From Mesorhizobium sp. WSM4306 (lineage in GTDB: Bacteria > Pseudomonadota > Alphaproteobacteria > Rhizobiales > Rhizobiaceae), in the NCBI RefSeq assembly GCF_007003975.1, contig NZ_VFTC01000001.1, positions 558,001 to 622,000 of the forward strand: a stretch of 64,000 nucleotides of DNA, in the 5' to 3' direction. The notes beneath the pieces were generated by a model. The model was not told the origin of the DNA and searched no databases. It worked only from the letters and a program-made list of their open reading frames with translations. The position numbers and the translations under genes are program-made. This document shows positions 1-10,075 of the stretch, one piece after another; the stretch's first letter is position 1; every line of letters begins with the position of its first letter.

Positions 1-353
1 ACCCACTGGAAGGCGGCGGCATCGATGAAGCGCATCGGCTTGGCCTCCGTCTCGCCCTTGCCGCTGAGCGAACGCGACATGGCGATCTTCCAGGCGAGGT
101 AGAGCAGATAGGCAGCACCCGCGATCTTGAGTGCGGTGTGCAGCGCCGGAAACGCCGTCAGCACCGCGCCGAGGCCGAAGCCGACGGCCAGCAACAGCAC
201 GCAAAAGCCAATGCTGATGCCCAGCATATGCGGGATCGTCCGCACGATGCCGAAATTGACGCCCGATGCCAGCAGCATGAAGTTGTTCGGGCCCGGCGTG
301 ATCGAGGTCACCAGGGCGTAGAGCAGCAGGGCAAGGAAGGCGTCGAGGGTCAT
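1..353 (-). CDS. LysE/RhtB family amino-acid exporter (partial)
   Basis: The N-terminal 117 residues of an inner-membrane exporter; the C-terminus lies outside the window. The protein opens MTLDAFLALLLYALVTSITP and continues with GPNNFMLL, which is the LysE/RhtB family signature (hydrophobic helix 1 followed by TPGPNN). At least two more hydrophobic segments follow. The family exports amino acids or their analogues by proton antiport; the substrate cannot be read from this fragment. It is transcribed away from ilvH, whose stop codon is about 95 bp away. Confidence 0.85.
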   Translation of the reverse strand, partial: MTLDAFLALLLYALVTSITPGPNNFMLLASGVNFGIVRTIPHMLGISIGFCVLLLAVGFGLGAVLTAFPALHTALKIAGAAYLLYLAWKIAMSRSLSGKGETEAKPMRFIDAAAFQW

Positions 354-448
354 GACGGCTCACAAAGGTCAGCAATGCTGACTTAAATCGACCGGGCGCC
401 GGACGCAAATTCATTCGATTGGTCCAATGCGCCCGCCGCCCGCACTGC

Positions 449-1021
449 CTACATGCCTTGCGGGCCACGGTTCATGGCCGCCACGCCGGTGCGGCAGATT
501 TCGACCAGGCCAAGCGGCTTCATGATGGCGATGAACTGGTCGAGCTTCGAGCCCTTGCCGGTGATCTCGAAAATGAAATGCTCGGTGTTGGCGTCGATGA
601 CCGAAGCACGAAAAGCATCCGCCAGGCGCAACGCCTCGACGCGGGTCTCGCCGGTGCCGGCCACCTTGACCAGCGCCAGTTCACGCTCCAGCGGCCTCTC
701 CTGGCCGAGCTCATGCGAGCGTACGGTGAGGTCGACGACGCGATGCACCGGCACGATGCGCTCGAGCTGGTGCTTGATCTGCTCCATCACATGCGGCGTG
801 CCGCGCGTCACGATGGTGATGCGCGACAGATGCTTTTCATGCTCGGTCTCTGAGACGGTGAGGCTCTCGATGTTGTAGCCGCGGCCGGAAAACAGGCCGA
901 TGACGCGGGCAAGCACGCCCGGCTCGTTGTCGACCAGCACGGAGAGCGTATGGTTCTCCGGCTTCTCGGTTTCCTTGGCGATGAAATAGGCGGAGCCGGT
1001 CGGTTGTAGCTGTGCGTTCAT
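449..1021 (-). CDS. ilvH: Acetolactate synthase small (regulatory) subunit
   Basis: The 190-residue regulatory subunit of acetohydroxyacid synthase, the first common step of valine, leucine and isoleucine synthesis. The N-terminal ACT domain is clear (HTLSVLVDNEPGVLARVIGLF then SGRGYNIESLTV, about residues 23-55) and binds the feedback inhibitor valine in this family. The C-terminal domain carries the usual EITGKGSKLD and ICRTG stretches. I chose the ATG at 1021 because the family starts shortly before the ACT domain; a longer reading to 1078 needs a non-conserved extension. It lies 75 bp downstream of ilvB on the same strand, so the two are probably co-transcribed and share its attenuator. 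The names ilvH and ilvN are both used. Confidence 0.93.
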   Translation of the reverse strand: MNAQLQPTGSAYFIAKETEKPENHTLSVLVDNEPGVLARVIGLFSGRGYNIESLTVSETEHEKHLSRITIVTRGTPHVMEQIKHQLERIVPVHRVVDLTVRSHELGQERPLERELALVKVAGTGETRVEALRLADAFRASVIDANTEHFIFEITGKGSKLDQFIAIMKPLGLVEICRTGVAAMNRGPQGM

Positions 1022-1096
1022 GACATGAATCTCGATTTCAGACTTTGAGCTAATTCTCTGTTTGCGCACGGCTTCCAAGCCCTGCCTTGGCTTGTC

Positions 1097-2878
1097 CTAG
1101 ACCAGTTCCCTGCCCTTGGCGTCGATGGCGTTGGCCACCGCCTCGTCGGTCGCCTCGTCGGGCAGGAGCATTTCATTGTGCGCCTTGCCCGACGGGATCA
1201 TCGGGAAGCAGTTGGCGAGCGTGGCCACGCGGCAGTCGAACAGCACCGGCTTCTTCACCGCGATCATCTCCTTGATCGCGTCATCCAGCTCGTCCGGCTT
1301 CTCGCAACGAATGCCGTGGCCGCCATAGGCATCGGCCAGCTTGACGAAGTCCGGCATCGCCTCGGTGTAGGAATGCGACAGCCGGTTGCCGTGCAGCAGC
1401 TGCTGCCACTGCCGCACCATGCCCATATACTGGTTGTTGAGGATGAAGATCTTGATCGGCGCATCGTGCTGCACCGCAGCACTCATCTCCTGCATCGTCA
1501 TTTGCACCGAGGCGTCGCCGGCAATGTCGATGACCAGCGCATCGGGATGCGCGATCTGCACGCCGAGCGCTGCCGGCAGGCCGTAACCCATCGTGCCCAG
1601 GCCGCCTGATGTCATCCAGCGGTTCGGCTTTTCGAAATGATAGTGCTGCGCCGCCCACATCTGGTGTTGGCCGACCTCGGTGGTGATGTAGGTGTCCCTG
1701 TCCTTGGTCAGTTCGTAGAGCCGCTGGATGGCGTATTGCGGCATGATCACGTCGTTGTTCATCTTGTAGGCGAGTGAATCGCGCGCGCGCCATTTGGCGA
1801 TCTGCTCCCACCAGGGAAAGAGCGCCTTCTTGTCGGCCTTGGCGCTTGCCCGCCACAACCGCACCATGTCCTCGAGCACGCGGCCGACATCGCCGATGAT
1901 CGGCACGTCGGTGTGGACGTTCTTGTTGATCGACGACGGGTCGATATCGATGTGGATCTTCTTCGAGTTCGGCGAGAACGCGGTCAGCCGTCCGGTAATG
2001 CGGTCGTCGAAACGCGCGCCGATGCAGATCATCACGTCGCAATCGTGCATCGCCATATTGGCTTCATAGGTGCCGTGCATGCCCAGCATGCCCATCCAGT
2101 TCTTGCCCGATGCCGGATAGGCGCCGAGCCCCATCAGCGTCGAGGTGATGGGGAAACCGGTGAGGTCGACCAGTTCGCGCAGCAAATGGCTCGCTTCCGG
2201 GCCGGAATTGATGACGCCGCCGCCCGAATAGATGATCGGCTTCCGGGCAGCTGCCATCAGTTCGACCGCGGCCTTCACCTTCTCCAGATCGCCCTGGACC
2301 TTCGGCTGGTAGCTGGTGCGCGGCGCCGTCTGCGGCGGCACATAGATGCCCTTGGCGAACTGCACGTCCTTCGGAATGTCGACCACCACCGGGCCGGGAC
2401 GGCCGGTCGTGGCGACATGGAAAGCTTCGTGGATGGTGGCGGCGAGTTCGTTGACGTCCTTCACCAGCCAGTTGTGCTTGGTGCAGGGCCGCGTGATGCC
2501 GACCGTATCGCACTCCTGGAACGCATCCGAGCCGATCAGCGAGGTCGGCACCTGTCCGGTCAGGCAGACCAGAGGGATCGAATCCATCAGCGCGTCCTGC
2601 AGCGGCGTCACCGCATTGGTGGCGCCCGGCCCCGATGTCACGAGCAGCACGCCGGCCTTGCCGGTCGAGCGCGCATAGCCTTCAGCGGCATGGCCGGCGC
2701 CCTGCTCGTGACGGACCAGAATATGCTCGACCTCGTCCTGCTGGAAGATTTCGTCGTAGATCGGAAGCACCGCGCCGCCGGGATAACCGAAGACATGCTT
2801 GACGCCATTGTCCTTCAGCGCCTGCACCACCATTTCGGCGCCAGTCATTTCACGCCGCTCACTCTGTCCGTTGCTCAT
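1097..2878 (-). CDS. ilvB: Acetolactate synthase large (catalytic) subunit
   Basis: A 593-residue ThDP-, FAD- and Mg-dependent enzyme that condenses two pyruvates to acetolactate, or pyruvate with 2-oxobutyrate. Visible features are the N-terminal ThDP-activating glutamate in RHEQGAGHAAEGYAR, the GPGATN loop, the central FAD-binding domain, and the C-terminal ThDP/Mg motif GDASVQM ending in NNQYMGM. I chose the ATG at 2878 (MSNGQSERREMTG) because a GGGACAGGA ribosome site precedes it. A longer frame begins only with a TTG that abuts the attenuator T-tract. The 120 bp upstream hold a leader peptide and terminator, so expression is probably controlled by branched-chain aminoacyl-tRNA supply. 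It forms an operon with ilvH. Confidence 0.95.
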   Translation of the reverse strand: MSNGQSERREMTGAEMVVQALKDNGVKHVFGYPGGAVLPIYDEIFQQDEVEHILVRHEQGAGHAAEGYARSTGKAGVLLVTSGPGATNAVTPLQDALMDSIPLVCLTGQVPTSLIGSDAFQECDTVGITRPCTKHNWLVKDVNELAATIHEAFHVATTGRPGPVVVDIPKDVQFAKGIYVPPQTAPRTSYQPKVQGDLEKVKAAVELMAAARKPIIYSGGGVINSGPEASHLLRELVDLTGFPITSTLMGLGAYPASGKNWMGMLGMHGTYEANMAMHDCDVMICIGARFDDRITGRLTAFSPNSKKIHIDIDPSSINKNVHTDVPIIGDVGRVLEDMVRLWRASAKADKKALFPWWEQIAKWRARDSLAYKMNNDVIMPQYAIQRLYELTKDRDTYITTEVGQHQMWAAQHYHFEKPNRWMTSGGLGTMGYGLPAALGVQIAHPDALVIDIAGDASVQMTMQEMSAAVQHDAPIKIFILNNQYMGMVRQWQQLLHGNRLSHSYTEAMPDFVKLADAYGGHGIRCEKPDELDDAIKEMIAVKKPVLFDCRVATLANCFPMIPSGKAHNEMLLPDEATDEAVANAIDAKGRELV

Positions 2879-2942
2879 CGGTCCTGTCCCGTACTGTCCG
2901 CCATTGGGCGATTGCTGGTCGTTTAGTCGTGTTTCGGGCAAT

Positions 2943-2964
2943 AAAAAAGGCCCCCGAGGGAGCC
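2943..2964 (-). terminator. ilvB attenuator terminator
   Basis: Read on the minus strand, GGCTCC-CTCG-GGGGCC (one T-G wobble) is followed directly by TTTTTT. This is a textbook intrinsic terminator. It sits 35 bp after the stop codon of the leader peptide and about 65 bp before the ilvB ATG, the position expected for transcription attenuation. A smaller hairpin, GGCGGT-GTA-ACCGCC, covers the leader stop codon and could act as the pause structure. I could not identify the antiterminator pairing by eye. Confidence 0.85.
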
Positions 2965-2998
2965 TGTGTGTTGCGCATGGGAGGTTTTCGCCCGGCGG

Positions 2999-3049
2999 TT
3001 ACACCGCCTTGCCCACGCGCTTTCCTACGAGAATGAGTGCCTTTTTCAT
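2999..3049 (-). CDS. ilv operon leader peptide (MKKALILVGKRVGKAV)
   Basis: A 16-codon reading frame on the minus strand ending in TAA. Seven of its 16 residues are Leu, Ile, Val or Ala, with the cluster ALILV directly after the start. It lies between a good promoter and the attenuator terminator in front of ilvB. This is the arrangement of amino-acid biosynthetic leader peptides, where ribosome stalling at regulatory codons prevents terminator formation. The ATG is only about 9 bp from the end of the predicted -10 box, so the mRNA may begin at or within two bases of the start codon, as reported for the rhizobial trp leader. No separate ribosome site is visible. Confidence 0.82.
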   Translation of the reverse strand: MKKALILVGKRVGKAV

Positions 3050-3057
3050 GGTGGCGG

Positions 3058-3087
3058 ACAATAGAATTGGTTTTGCGTCGATGTCAA
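3058..3087 (-). promoter_or_regulatory. Predicted promoter of the ilvB leader and operon
   Basis: On the minus strand a perfect TTGACA (3082-3087) is separated by 18 bp from TATTGT (3058-3063). Transcription would start near 3051, just before the leader ATG at 3049. This is prediction from sequence only. Confidence 0.6.
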
Positions 3088-3092
3088 CGGGC

Positions 3093-3123
3093 AATCCGCG
3101 CGGCCTTTTGGGCCGCGCGGATT
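3093..3123 (-). terminator. Strong hairpin downstream of the PcfJ-like gene
   Basis: A perfect 13-bp stem (AATCCGCGCGGCC with its complement) and a 5-base loop begin 9 bp after the stop codon of the PcfJ-like gene. No T-tract follows on the minus strand. It may therefore be a weak terminator, an mRNA-stabilising structure, or an insulator in front of the ilvB promoter that begins 6 bp further on. Confidence 0.55.
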
Positions 3124-3131
3124 CACTTTTA

Positions 3132-4289
3132 TCAGGCGCCAAGCGTCACGGCCTTCGCCTTGGCCCAGCGCTCGAGGATTTTTTGTTCCTCAGGCGTGGC
3201 CAGGCGATTGCCGAAACCGCGCACCTGCACCGCGCGATGCTTCTGATCGAGCTCGATCGTCAGCAGCCGATCGGTCTTGCCCAGTGCCTTGCGCCGCAGC
3301 GTCCAGATCGAGGCGTAGCCGGCAATGCATTTGGCGGCATACATCGAGACGCAGTGATGCATAGCCCGGCTCTCGGCAACGAGATCCTCGGCCGTCTTCA
3401 ACTGACGGATGGAGAACCACTCGCCATACACTTTCGCCTCCTTGGGCTGGGGATGCCACTCCCAGTCCTGCAAGCGCGAGCCGGCCCAGGCGTTGGTCTG
3501 CGCCGGTGCGCCGGCAGCCGGCCTGGCTCGAGCTTCTGCCCGCCGGCGCATCGCCTCGATGCGCTCGATCGCGGCGAGGTCGCGGTGCCAGTCCACCATC
3601 TGCCGGCGCAGCGAAGCGAGCGTACGGCCTTTCAGGCTGTAAGCTCGGTCGCGCCGGTGCCTGGCGCCGAGGAAATCGCAGAGGTCGTCGATCTCCTCCT
3701 TCGACGCCGGATGCTCGCAGAAGAAGCGCGCCACTTCGCGCCAGAAGGCGAGATCGCCGCGCGGCGTGCGCGCGATCTTGGTGCGCGCAAGCCGTGCCGC
3801 CAGCCCGCAATCTTCGGTGTAGGACCGCACGATCGCGAACCAGAACGCCTCCTCAAAGCCGAACTCGCCGGACACGTTCAGGAAGCAATGCACCTCCTTG
3901 CGCGACAGCCATTCATTGGCACCAGCCTTGTAGAGCGAGTTGCCACCCGCAGCCGCGATGTACCAGGCCTTGCGCAGCTTGATCTCGTTGGCATCGAGCC
4001 CCGAACTGTCGAGCCAGATGGCTTCGAGCGCGGCATGAACAGGGTAGATCGCGTAGAGATGACGCGCCGCGGCCAGCCGTAGACGCGCAGGGTCGCGCGT
4101 CTTCAGCTTCGGACGCCACAACTTGCCGTCGCGGACCGCCATGCCGAAGCCGCGGTGTGCTTCCTCGATCGCCCGCTCGAAATCCGGAGCGGGACGCGGC
4201 GCGGCGGAAACCCGCTGCAGCGATGCCTGATATGCTTCAATGCGTTGGCGCTCGGCATCCTGCCTGAGCTGGATCATGGACCTGGCCAT
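3132..4289 (-). CDS. PcfJ domain-containing protein
   Basis: A 385-residue soluble protein. The C-terminal third carries the PcfJ-like signature: an MHHCVSMYAAKCIAGYASIW stretch followed by a short beta-rich segment (LLTIELDQKHRAVQVRG). The family is named after a gene on the enterococcal conjugative plasmid pCF10, and its biochemical role is not established. The N-terminal two thirds are helical and rich in Trp, Arg and Ala, with no motif I recognise. I chose the ATG at 4289 because GGGAAGA lies just upstream; a GTG at 4325 is possible. No plasmid-transfer genes are nearby, so this is a chromosomal, apparently free-standing member. It is flanked by a strong hairpin and by 511 bp without a clear gene. 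Confidence 0.75.
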   Translation of the reverse strand: MARSMIQLRQDAERQRIEAYQASLQRVSAAPRPAPDFERAIEEAHRGFGMAVRDGKLWRPKLKTRDPARLRLAAARHLYAIYPVHAALEAIWLDSSGLDANEIKLRKAWYIAAAGGNSLYKAGANEWLSRKEVHCFLNVSGEFGFEEAFWFAIVRSYTEDCGLAARLARTKIARTPRGDLAFWREVARFFCEHPASKEEIDDLCDFLGARHRRDRAYSLKGRTLASLRRQMVDWHRDLAAIERIEAMRRRAEARARPAAGAPAQTNAWAGSRLQDWEWHPQPKEAKVYGEWFSIRQLKTAEDLVAESRAMHHCVSMYAAKCIAGYASIWTLRRKALGKTDRLLTIELDQKHRAVQVRGFGNRLATPEEQKILERWAKAKAVTLGA

Positions 4290-4800
4290 GGCCGTTCTTC
4301 CCGATTGGAACTCTGTCAGCCGCACGCAATTCCAGCGCCGGCACGATATGTGTCGATCTGGGTTGCCGTGACATTTGACAGGTCTCCTCTCGGGATGACG
4401 GGTTACGAATGGGCGGCGTCAGTACGCCTGCGGGGTTCTCGACGCAAGAGCTATTCTTTTAATGTTTACAATGGCCTAGGAGGCTGTTGCAAAGATGCAT
4501 CTCAGGCGTTCGGACAGCGACCATCGTCGGCGGGAGCAACTGGCTCCAACCGGTTTGGCACGGCGTCTGCCGGGCATTGGGTATCGATGTGATCGCCTTC
4601 GGACGGTGGCTGCCGCCACGCCTCACGGCGGGGTGAAGCCGCGAAGCGGCTCAGCTCGTCCGCCGCCAGCGGAGGCGCAAAATGCGTGAAAATGATCTCA
4701 TCGTCGCCTCCTTCGAAAGCGTGGTTGGGTTGCAGGACATGAAAGCATCCATGCCCGGTGCTGCACATACATCCGGCCAGTGGCAACAGCAAGGCGACGT
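4290..4800. other. Gene-poor spacer
   Basis: About 510 bp between the PcfJ-like gene and tmpB. Short open frames exist on both strands (for example a 96-codon frame on the minus strand, 4502-4792), but none shows family resemblance, a convincing ribosome site or biased third positions. The stretch 4620-4680 is rich in short GC palindromes (GCCGCGAAGCGGC), typical of rhizobial extragenic repeats. An ATTCTTTTAATGTTTACAA stretch near 4451 is notably AT-rich for this genome. I see no RNA gene. Confidence 0.5.
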
Positions 4801-6620
<1,820 letters not shown>

Positions 6621-6654
6621 TTATCATTTTGCGCCCAAAGACCATAAACTACTT

Positions 6655-7545
6655 ATGCCTCAATCAGCCCTGCCCTTGCCGCCACTCGATTGGCTGCGCA
6701 GTTTCGAGGCCGCCGCGCGGCTGTCGAATTTCACCGCCGCCGCGGCCGAACTCGGATTGACCCAGGCGGCCGTCAGCCAGCACATCCGCTTGCTCGAAGA
6801 GCGGCTGAAGCATCCCCTGTTCATCCGCCTGGCGCGCGGCGTCGACTTGACGCCGGAGGCCGCGGCCTATCTGCCGCATCTGCAATCGGCCTTCGCGGTG
6901 ATTGCCAACAGCACGCGCGAGCTGTTCGAACCAAAGACGATCCAGAGCGTGACGATACGCTCGCCGATCTCGTTTGCCGTGCTGATGATCGCGCCGCTCC
7001 TGCCCGAAATGGCGACCAGCCTGCCGCATGTCCAATTGCAGATCGAGACCATCCACACGCCTGCCGATTATGGCGAACGCTCCGGCATGCTCGACATCCG
7101 TTTCGGCAATGGCTCCTTTGCTGGACGACAGGCCGATCGGCTCACCCGGGAAACATTGACGCCGATGGCGGCGCCACATCTCGCCAAGATGCCGGACTGG
7201 ACGGAATTGCCGAAACTGACCGTCGTCGGAGCGCGCGAAATGTGGGGCGAATGGTTCGCGGCCGCGCGCATGAAGCCCACTATCGCGTCGGCGCACAAAT
7301 TCGACAGTTTCGTCGCCGCGCTGGAGGCGGCGAAGCACGGCGCCGGCATGGTGCTGGGATCGCGCCCGCTGGCTGATGCAGCACTGCGCGACGGATCGCT
7401 CGTGGCCCTGTCCGATTTCGCCCTGTCGGGCGGCGCCGGCCACTATCTGACCGCCCCTTCCGGCGCCCATCTCAGCCGCGCCGAGGACGATGTCCGTCAC
7501 TGGTTCGCAACCGTGTTCGGCCAGCGCATGGCTGAGCGCCCGTAG
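6655..7545 (+). CDS. LysR-family transcriptional regulator
   Basis: A 296-residue LysR protein. The N-terminal winged helix is clear (LPPLDWLRSFEAAARLSNFT, then AAAELGLTQAAVSQHIRLLEE), followed by a periplasmic-binding-protein-like effector domain. The opening PPLDWLRSFEAAAR is typical of the GcvA-like subgroup. The gene is divergent from tmpAB with a 121-bp shared upstream region, the usual arrangement for a LysR activator and its target operon. It therefore probably senses the substrate or product of that pathway. The AT-rich element AATTCAAATTATCATTTTG near 6612-6632 could contain the binding site, but I could not define a clean T-N11-A box. Confidence 0.88.
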   Translation: MPQSALPLPPLDWLRSFEAAARLSNFTAAAAELGLTQAAVSQHIRLLEERLKHPLFIRLARGVDLTPEAAAYLPHLQSAFAVIANSTRELFEPKTIQSVTIRSPISFAVLMIAPLLPEMATSLPHVQLQIETIHTPADYGERSGMLDIRFGNGSFAGRQADRLTRETLTPMAAPHLAKMPDWTELPKLTVVGAREMWGEWFAAARMKPTIASAHKFDSFVAALEAAKHGAGMVLGSRPLADAALRDGSLVALSDFALSGGAGHYLTAPSGAHLSRAEDDVRHWFATVFGQRMAERP

Positions 7546-7725
7546 CATTTGAGCCGGGCGCGGTCCGAACGGCGATTTCCCGATAAGTCCCTGAATACAC
7601 GTCAAACTATTGGACGACGTGACGCGGCGCGTAGTTTGCCGCGATACTGCACGAAGCCGGACGTCAAGCTTCGGCAGGGTTCCGTTCGCTACAGGCGGCC
7701 AGGAAAAAATCGCGGAGGAAATTCA

Positions 7726-9528
7726 ATGCTCGACAAGGCCCCGAACAAGAAACTCTCAGACTTGCTCGATACCTTCGGCGCGGCACTCAGCGCCGGCGAT
7801 ATCGACAAGACTGTCGCCTGCTTTCAGGAGGATTGTTACTGGCGCGATCTCGTCACCTTCACCTGGAACATCAAGACGATGGAGGGCCGCGACCAAGTGC
7901 GCGACATGCTGGTCAGCCAGTTGGCCAAGACCAAACCGTCGAACTGGGCGATCGCCAAGGGCGAGGACGCGAGCGAAAGCGACGGCGTGCTGGACGGCTG
8001 GATCAGCTTCGAAACGGAGGCGGCGCGCGGCTTCGGTCACATCCGGCTGAAGGACGGCAAGATCTGGACGCTGCTCACCACCATGGTCGAGCTCAAGGGC
8101 CATGAGGAACCGGCCGGCTTCGACCGCCCGCTCGGCGCCAAGCATGGCCATGGCAAGAACCGGCCGACCTGGAAGGAGGAGCGCGAGAAGGAAGCCGCCG
8201 AACTCGGCTTCAAGACGCAGCCCTACACGCTGATCATCGGCGGCGGCCAGGGCGGCATCGCGCTCGGCGCACGTCTGCGGCAGCTCGGCGTGCCGACCAT
8301 CATCGTCGAGAAGAACGAGCGCGCCGGCGACAGCTGGCGCAAGCGCTACAAGTCGCTCTGCCTGCACGACCCGGTCTGGTACGACCATCTGCCCTATATC
8401 GACTTCCCCAGGAACTGGCCGGTCTTCGCGCCCAAGGACAAGATCGGTGACTGGCTGGAAATGTACGCCAAGGTGATGGAGTTGAACTACTGGTCCTCGA
8501 CCGAGGCCAAGAGCGCCGTCTATGACGACAAGAAGCAGGAGTGGACGGTTGTCGTGCGCCGCGACGGCAAGGACATCACGCTGAAGCCGAAGCAGCTGGT
8601 GCTGGCCACGGGCCAGTCCGGCAAGGCCAACATGCCGAGCTTCAAGGGCATGGAAAGCTTCAAGGGCGACCAGCATCACTCCTCGAAGCATCCCGGCCCC
8701 GACGCCTATGTCGGCAAGAAGGCTGTTATCATTGGTTCCAACAATTCAGCCCACGACATCGCGGCCGCCCTTTGGGAGGCCGGCGCCGACGTCACCATGG
8801 TGCAGCGCTCGACCACCCACATCGTCAAATCGGATACACTGATGGAGATCGGGCTGGGCTCGCTCTATTCGGAAAAGGCGGTCGAGAGCGGCGTGACCAC
8901 CGCCAAGGCCGATCTCATCTTTGCCTCCCTGCCCTACAAGATCTTGCACGAGTTCCAGATCCCGGCCTATGCGGAGATGAAGAAGCGCGACGCCAGCTTC
9001 TACAACGGCCTGGAGAAGGCCGGCTTCATGCTCGACTGGGGCGACGACGACTCCGGCCTGTTCATGAAGTATCTTCGGCGCGGCTCGGGCTACTACATCG
9101 ATGTCGGCGCTTCCGACCTGATCGTCGACGGCTCGATCAAATTGAAGAGCGGCGTCGAGGTGAAGGAGATCAAAGCGCATTCGGTGATGCTCTCGGATGG
9201 ATCCGAACTGCCGGCCGACCTCATCGTCTACGCCACCGGCTACGGCTCGATGAATGGCTGGGCGGCCGATTTGATCTCACGGGAGGTCGCAGACAAGGTC
9301 GGCAAATGCTGGGGCCTTGGCTCCAACACCACCAAGGATCCCGGTCCCTGGGAAGGCGAGCTTCGCAACATGTGGAAGCCGACGCAGCAGGAGGCGCTAT
9401 GGTTCCATGGCGGCAACCTGCATCAGTCACGCCACTATTCGCAGTTCCTGTCGCTGCAGCTGAAGGCGCGGATGGAAGGCATCGCGACGCCGGTCTATGC
9501 GCTGCAGCAGGTGCATCACAAGGGTTAG
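7726..9528 (+). CDS. SnoaL-domain / flavin-containing monooxygenase fusion
   Basis: A 600-residue protein. Residues about 8-125 resemble a SnoaL/NTF2 fold (LLDTFGAALSAGDIDKTVAC, then FQEDCYWRDLVTFTWNI). The rest is a class B flavoprotein monooxygenase or related oxidoreductase. FAD is bound at IIGGGQGGIALGARL (about residue 170), NAD(P)H at IIGSNNSAHDIA (about residue 335), and the late ATGYGS element is present. I chose the ATG at 7726 because GGAGGAAATTCA precedes it; upstream codons in the same frame lack homology. A spacer of about 180 bp separates it from the LysR gene. The family is common in rhizobia and is annotated as a putative flavoprotein oxidising organic substrates; the substrate is unknown. 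Confidence 0.85.
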   Translation: MLDKAPNKKLSDLLDTFGAALSAGDIDKTVACFQEDCYWRDLVTFTWNIKTMEGRDQVRDMLVSQLAKTKPSNWAIAKGEDASESDGVLDGWISFETEAARGFGHIRLKDGKIWTLLTTMVELKGHEEPAGFDRPLGAKHGHGKNRPTWKEEREKEAAELGFKTQPYTLIIGGGQGGIALGARLRQLGVPTIIVEKNERAGDSWRKRYKSLCLHDPVWYDHLPYIDFPRNWPVFAPKDKIGDWLEMYAKVMELNYWSSTEAKSAVYDDKKQEWTVVVRRDGKDITLKPKQLVLATGQSGKANMPSFKGMESFKGDQHHSSKHPGPDAYVGKKAVIIGSNNSAHDIAAALWEAGADVTMVQRSTTHIVKSDTLMEIGLGSLYSEKAVESGVTTAKADLIFASLPYKILHEFQIPAYAEMKKRDASFYNGLEKAGFMLDWGDDDSGLFMKYLRRGSGYYIDVGASDLIVDGSIKLKSGVEVKEIKAHSVMLSDGSELPADLIVYATGYGSMNGWAADLISREVADKVGKCWGLGSNTTKDPGPWEGELRNMWKPTQQEALWFHGGNLHQSRHYSQFLSLQLKARMEGIATPVYALQQVHHKG

Positions 9529-10052
9529 GCAGTGGCGGGCTGGCTGATGCGCTTCCAGTAGACCAGCGTGCCGGTCAGCCCACCATGCGGCTTCAAGGCA
9601 AAGTCCGGTATTTCACCGGTGAGCGTGAAGCCGAGTTTCTCGTAAAGGCCGGAAGCGCCCTCTTCCGTCGCCGTGTCCAGCACCAGCAGCGTGCGGCCCT
9701 TTTCGACGGCGAGAGCCTCGGCGGCCCGCATCAACCGGCTCGCTATGCCCTTGCCGCGGTGCGCGACACGGGTCATCAGCTTGGCGATCTCGGCGCGGTG
9801 CGGCTGGTTGACCGGAAAGTCCAGCAGCAAGGTCACGGTGCCGACGAGAGCGTCTCCCTGCCAGGCGCCCAGCACTGCTCTTTTACCCCTTTCCGCAGCC
9901 TCCAGCGACATGTCCCAGAAGGCGCTCGCAGCCTGCCGGGACAAGGGATGCATGAAGCTGACCGAGCCGCCGGCCGCGACCGTCTCGATCAGGAGGTCGG
10001 CCAGCATGTCGCGTGTTTCCGCAGTCAGTGACCTGATTTCGATGGAACTCAT
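9525..10052 (-). CDS. GNAT-family N-acetyltransferase
   Basis: A 175-residue acetyltransferase. The acetyl-CoA motif RVAHRGKGIASRLMRAAEALA is clear, followed by LVLDTATEEGASGLYEKLGFTLTGEIPDFA, the typical C-terminal half. The substrate is not predictable. The ATG at 10052 follows a GGAG ribosome site. The gene converges on the monooxygenase with a 4-bp overlap of stop codons. It lies 23 bp downstream of the small 10076-10384 gene and the XRE-cupin regulator, so these three probably form one minus-strand unit. Confidence 0.85.
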   Translation of the reverse strand: MSSIEIRSLTAETRDMLADLLIETVAAGGSVSFMHPLSRQAASAFWDMSLEAAERGKRAVLGAWQGDALVGTVTLLLDFPVNQPHRAEIAKLMTRVAHRGKGIASRLMRAAEALAVEKGRTLLVLDTATEEGASGLYEKLGFTLTGEIPDFALKPHGGLTGTLVYWKRISQPATA

Positions 10053-10075
10053 GCCTGCACTATCTCCTTTTGGTA

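Noticed and set aside
3132-4289. Conjugative plasmid or ICE signature because of PcfJ
   Set aside because: No relaxase, coupling protein, type IV secretion gene, integrase or origin-like repeats occur in the window.
4478-4500. A CTGTTGCAAAG stretch like the end of an IS6-family element
   Set aside because: Only 11 bases match the known terminal repeat, no second end and no transposase remnant are visible, so chance is likely.
4502-4792. A 96-codon open frame in the spacer before tmpB
   Set aside because: No ribosome site, no family resemblance, and its sequence overlaps GC-palindromic repeat DNA; long chance frames are common at this GC content.
7603-7638. CAAACTA ... TAGTTTG inverted repeat before the monooxygenase gene
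   Set aside because: The arms are 7 bp with a 22-bp spacer; too weak to call an operator without comparison.
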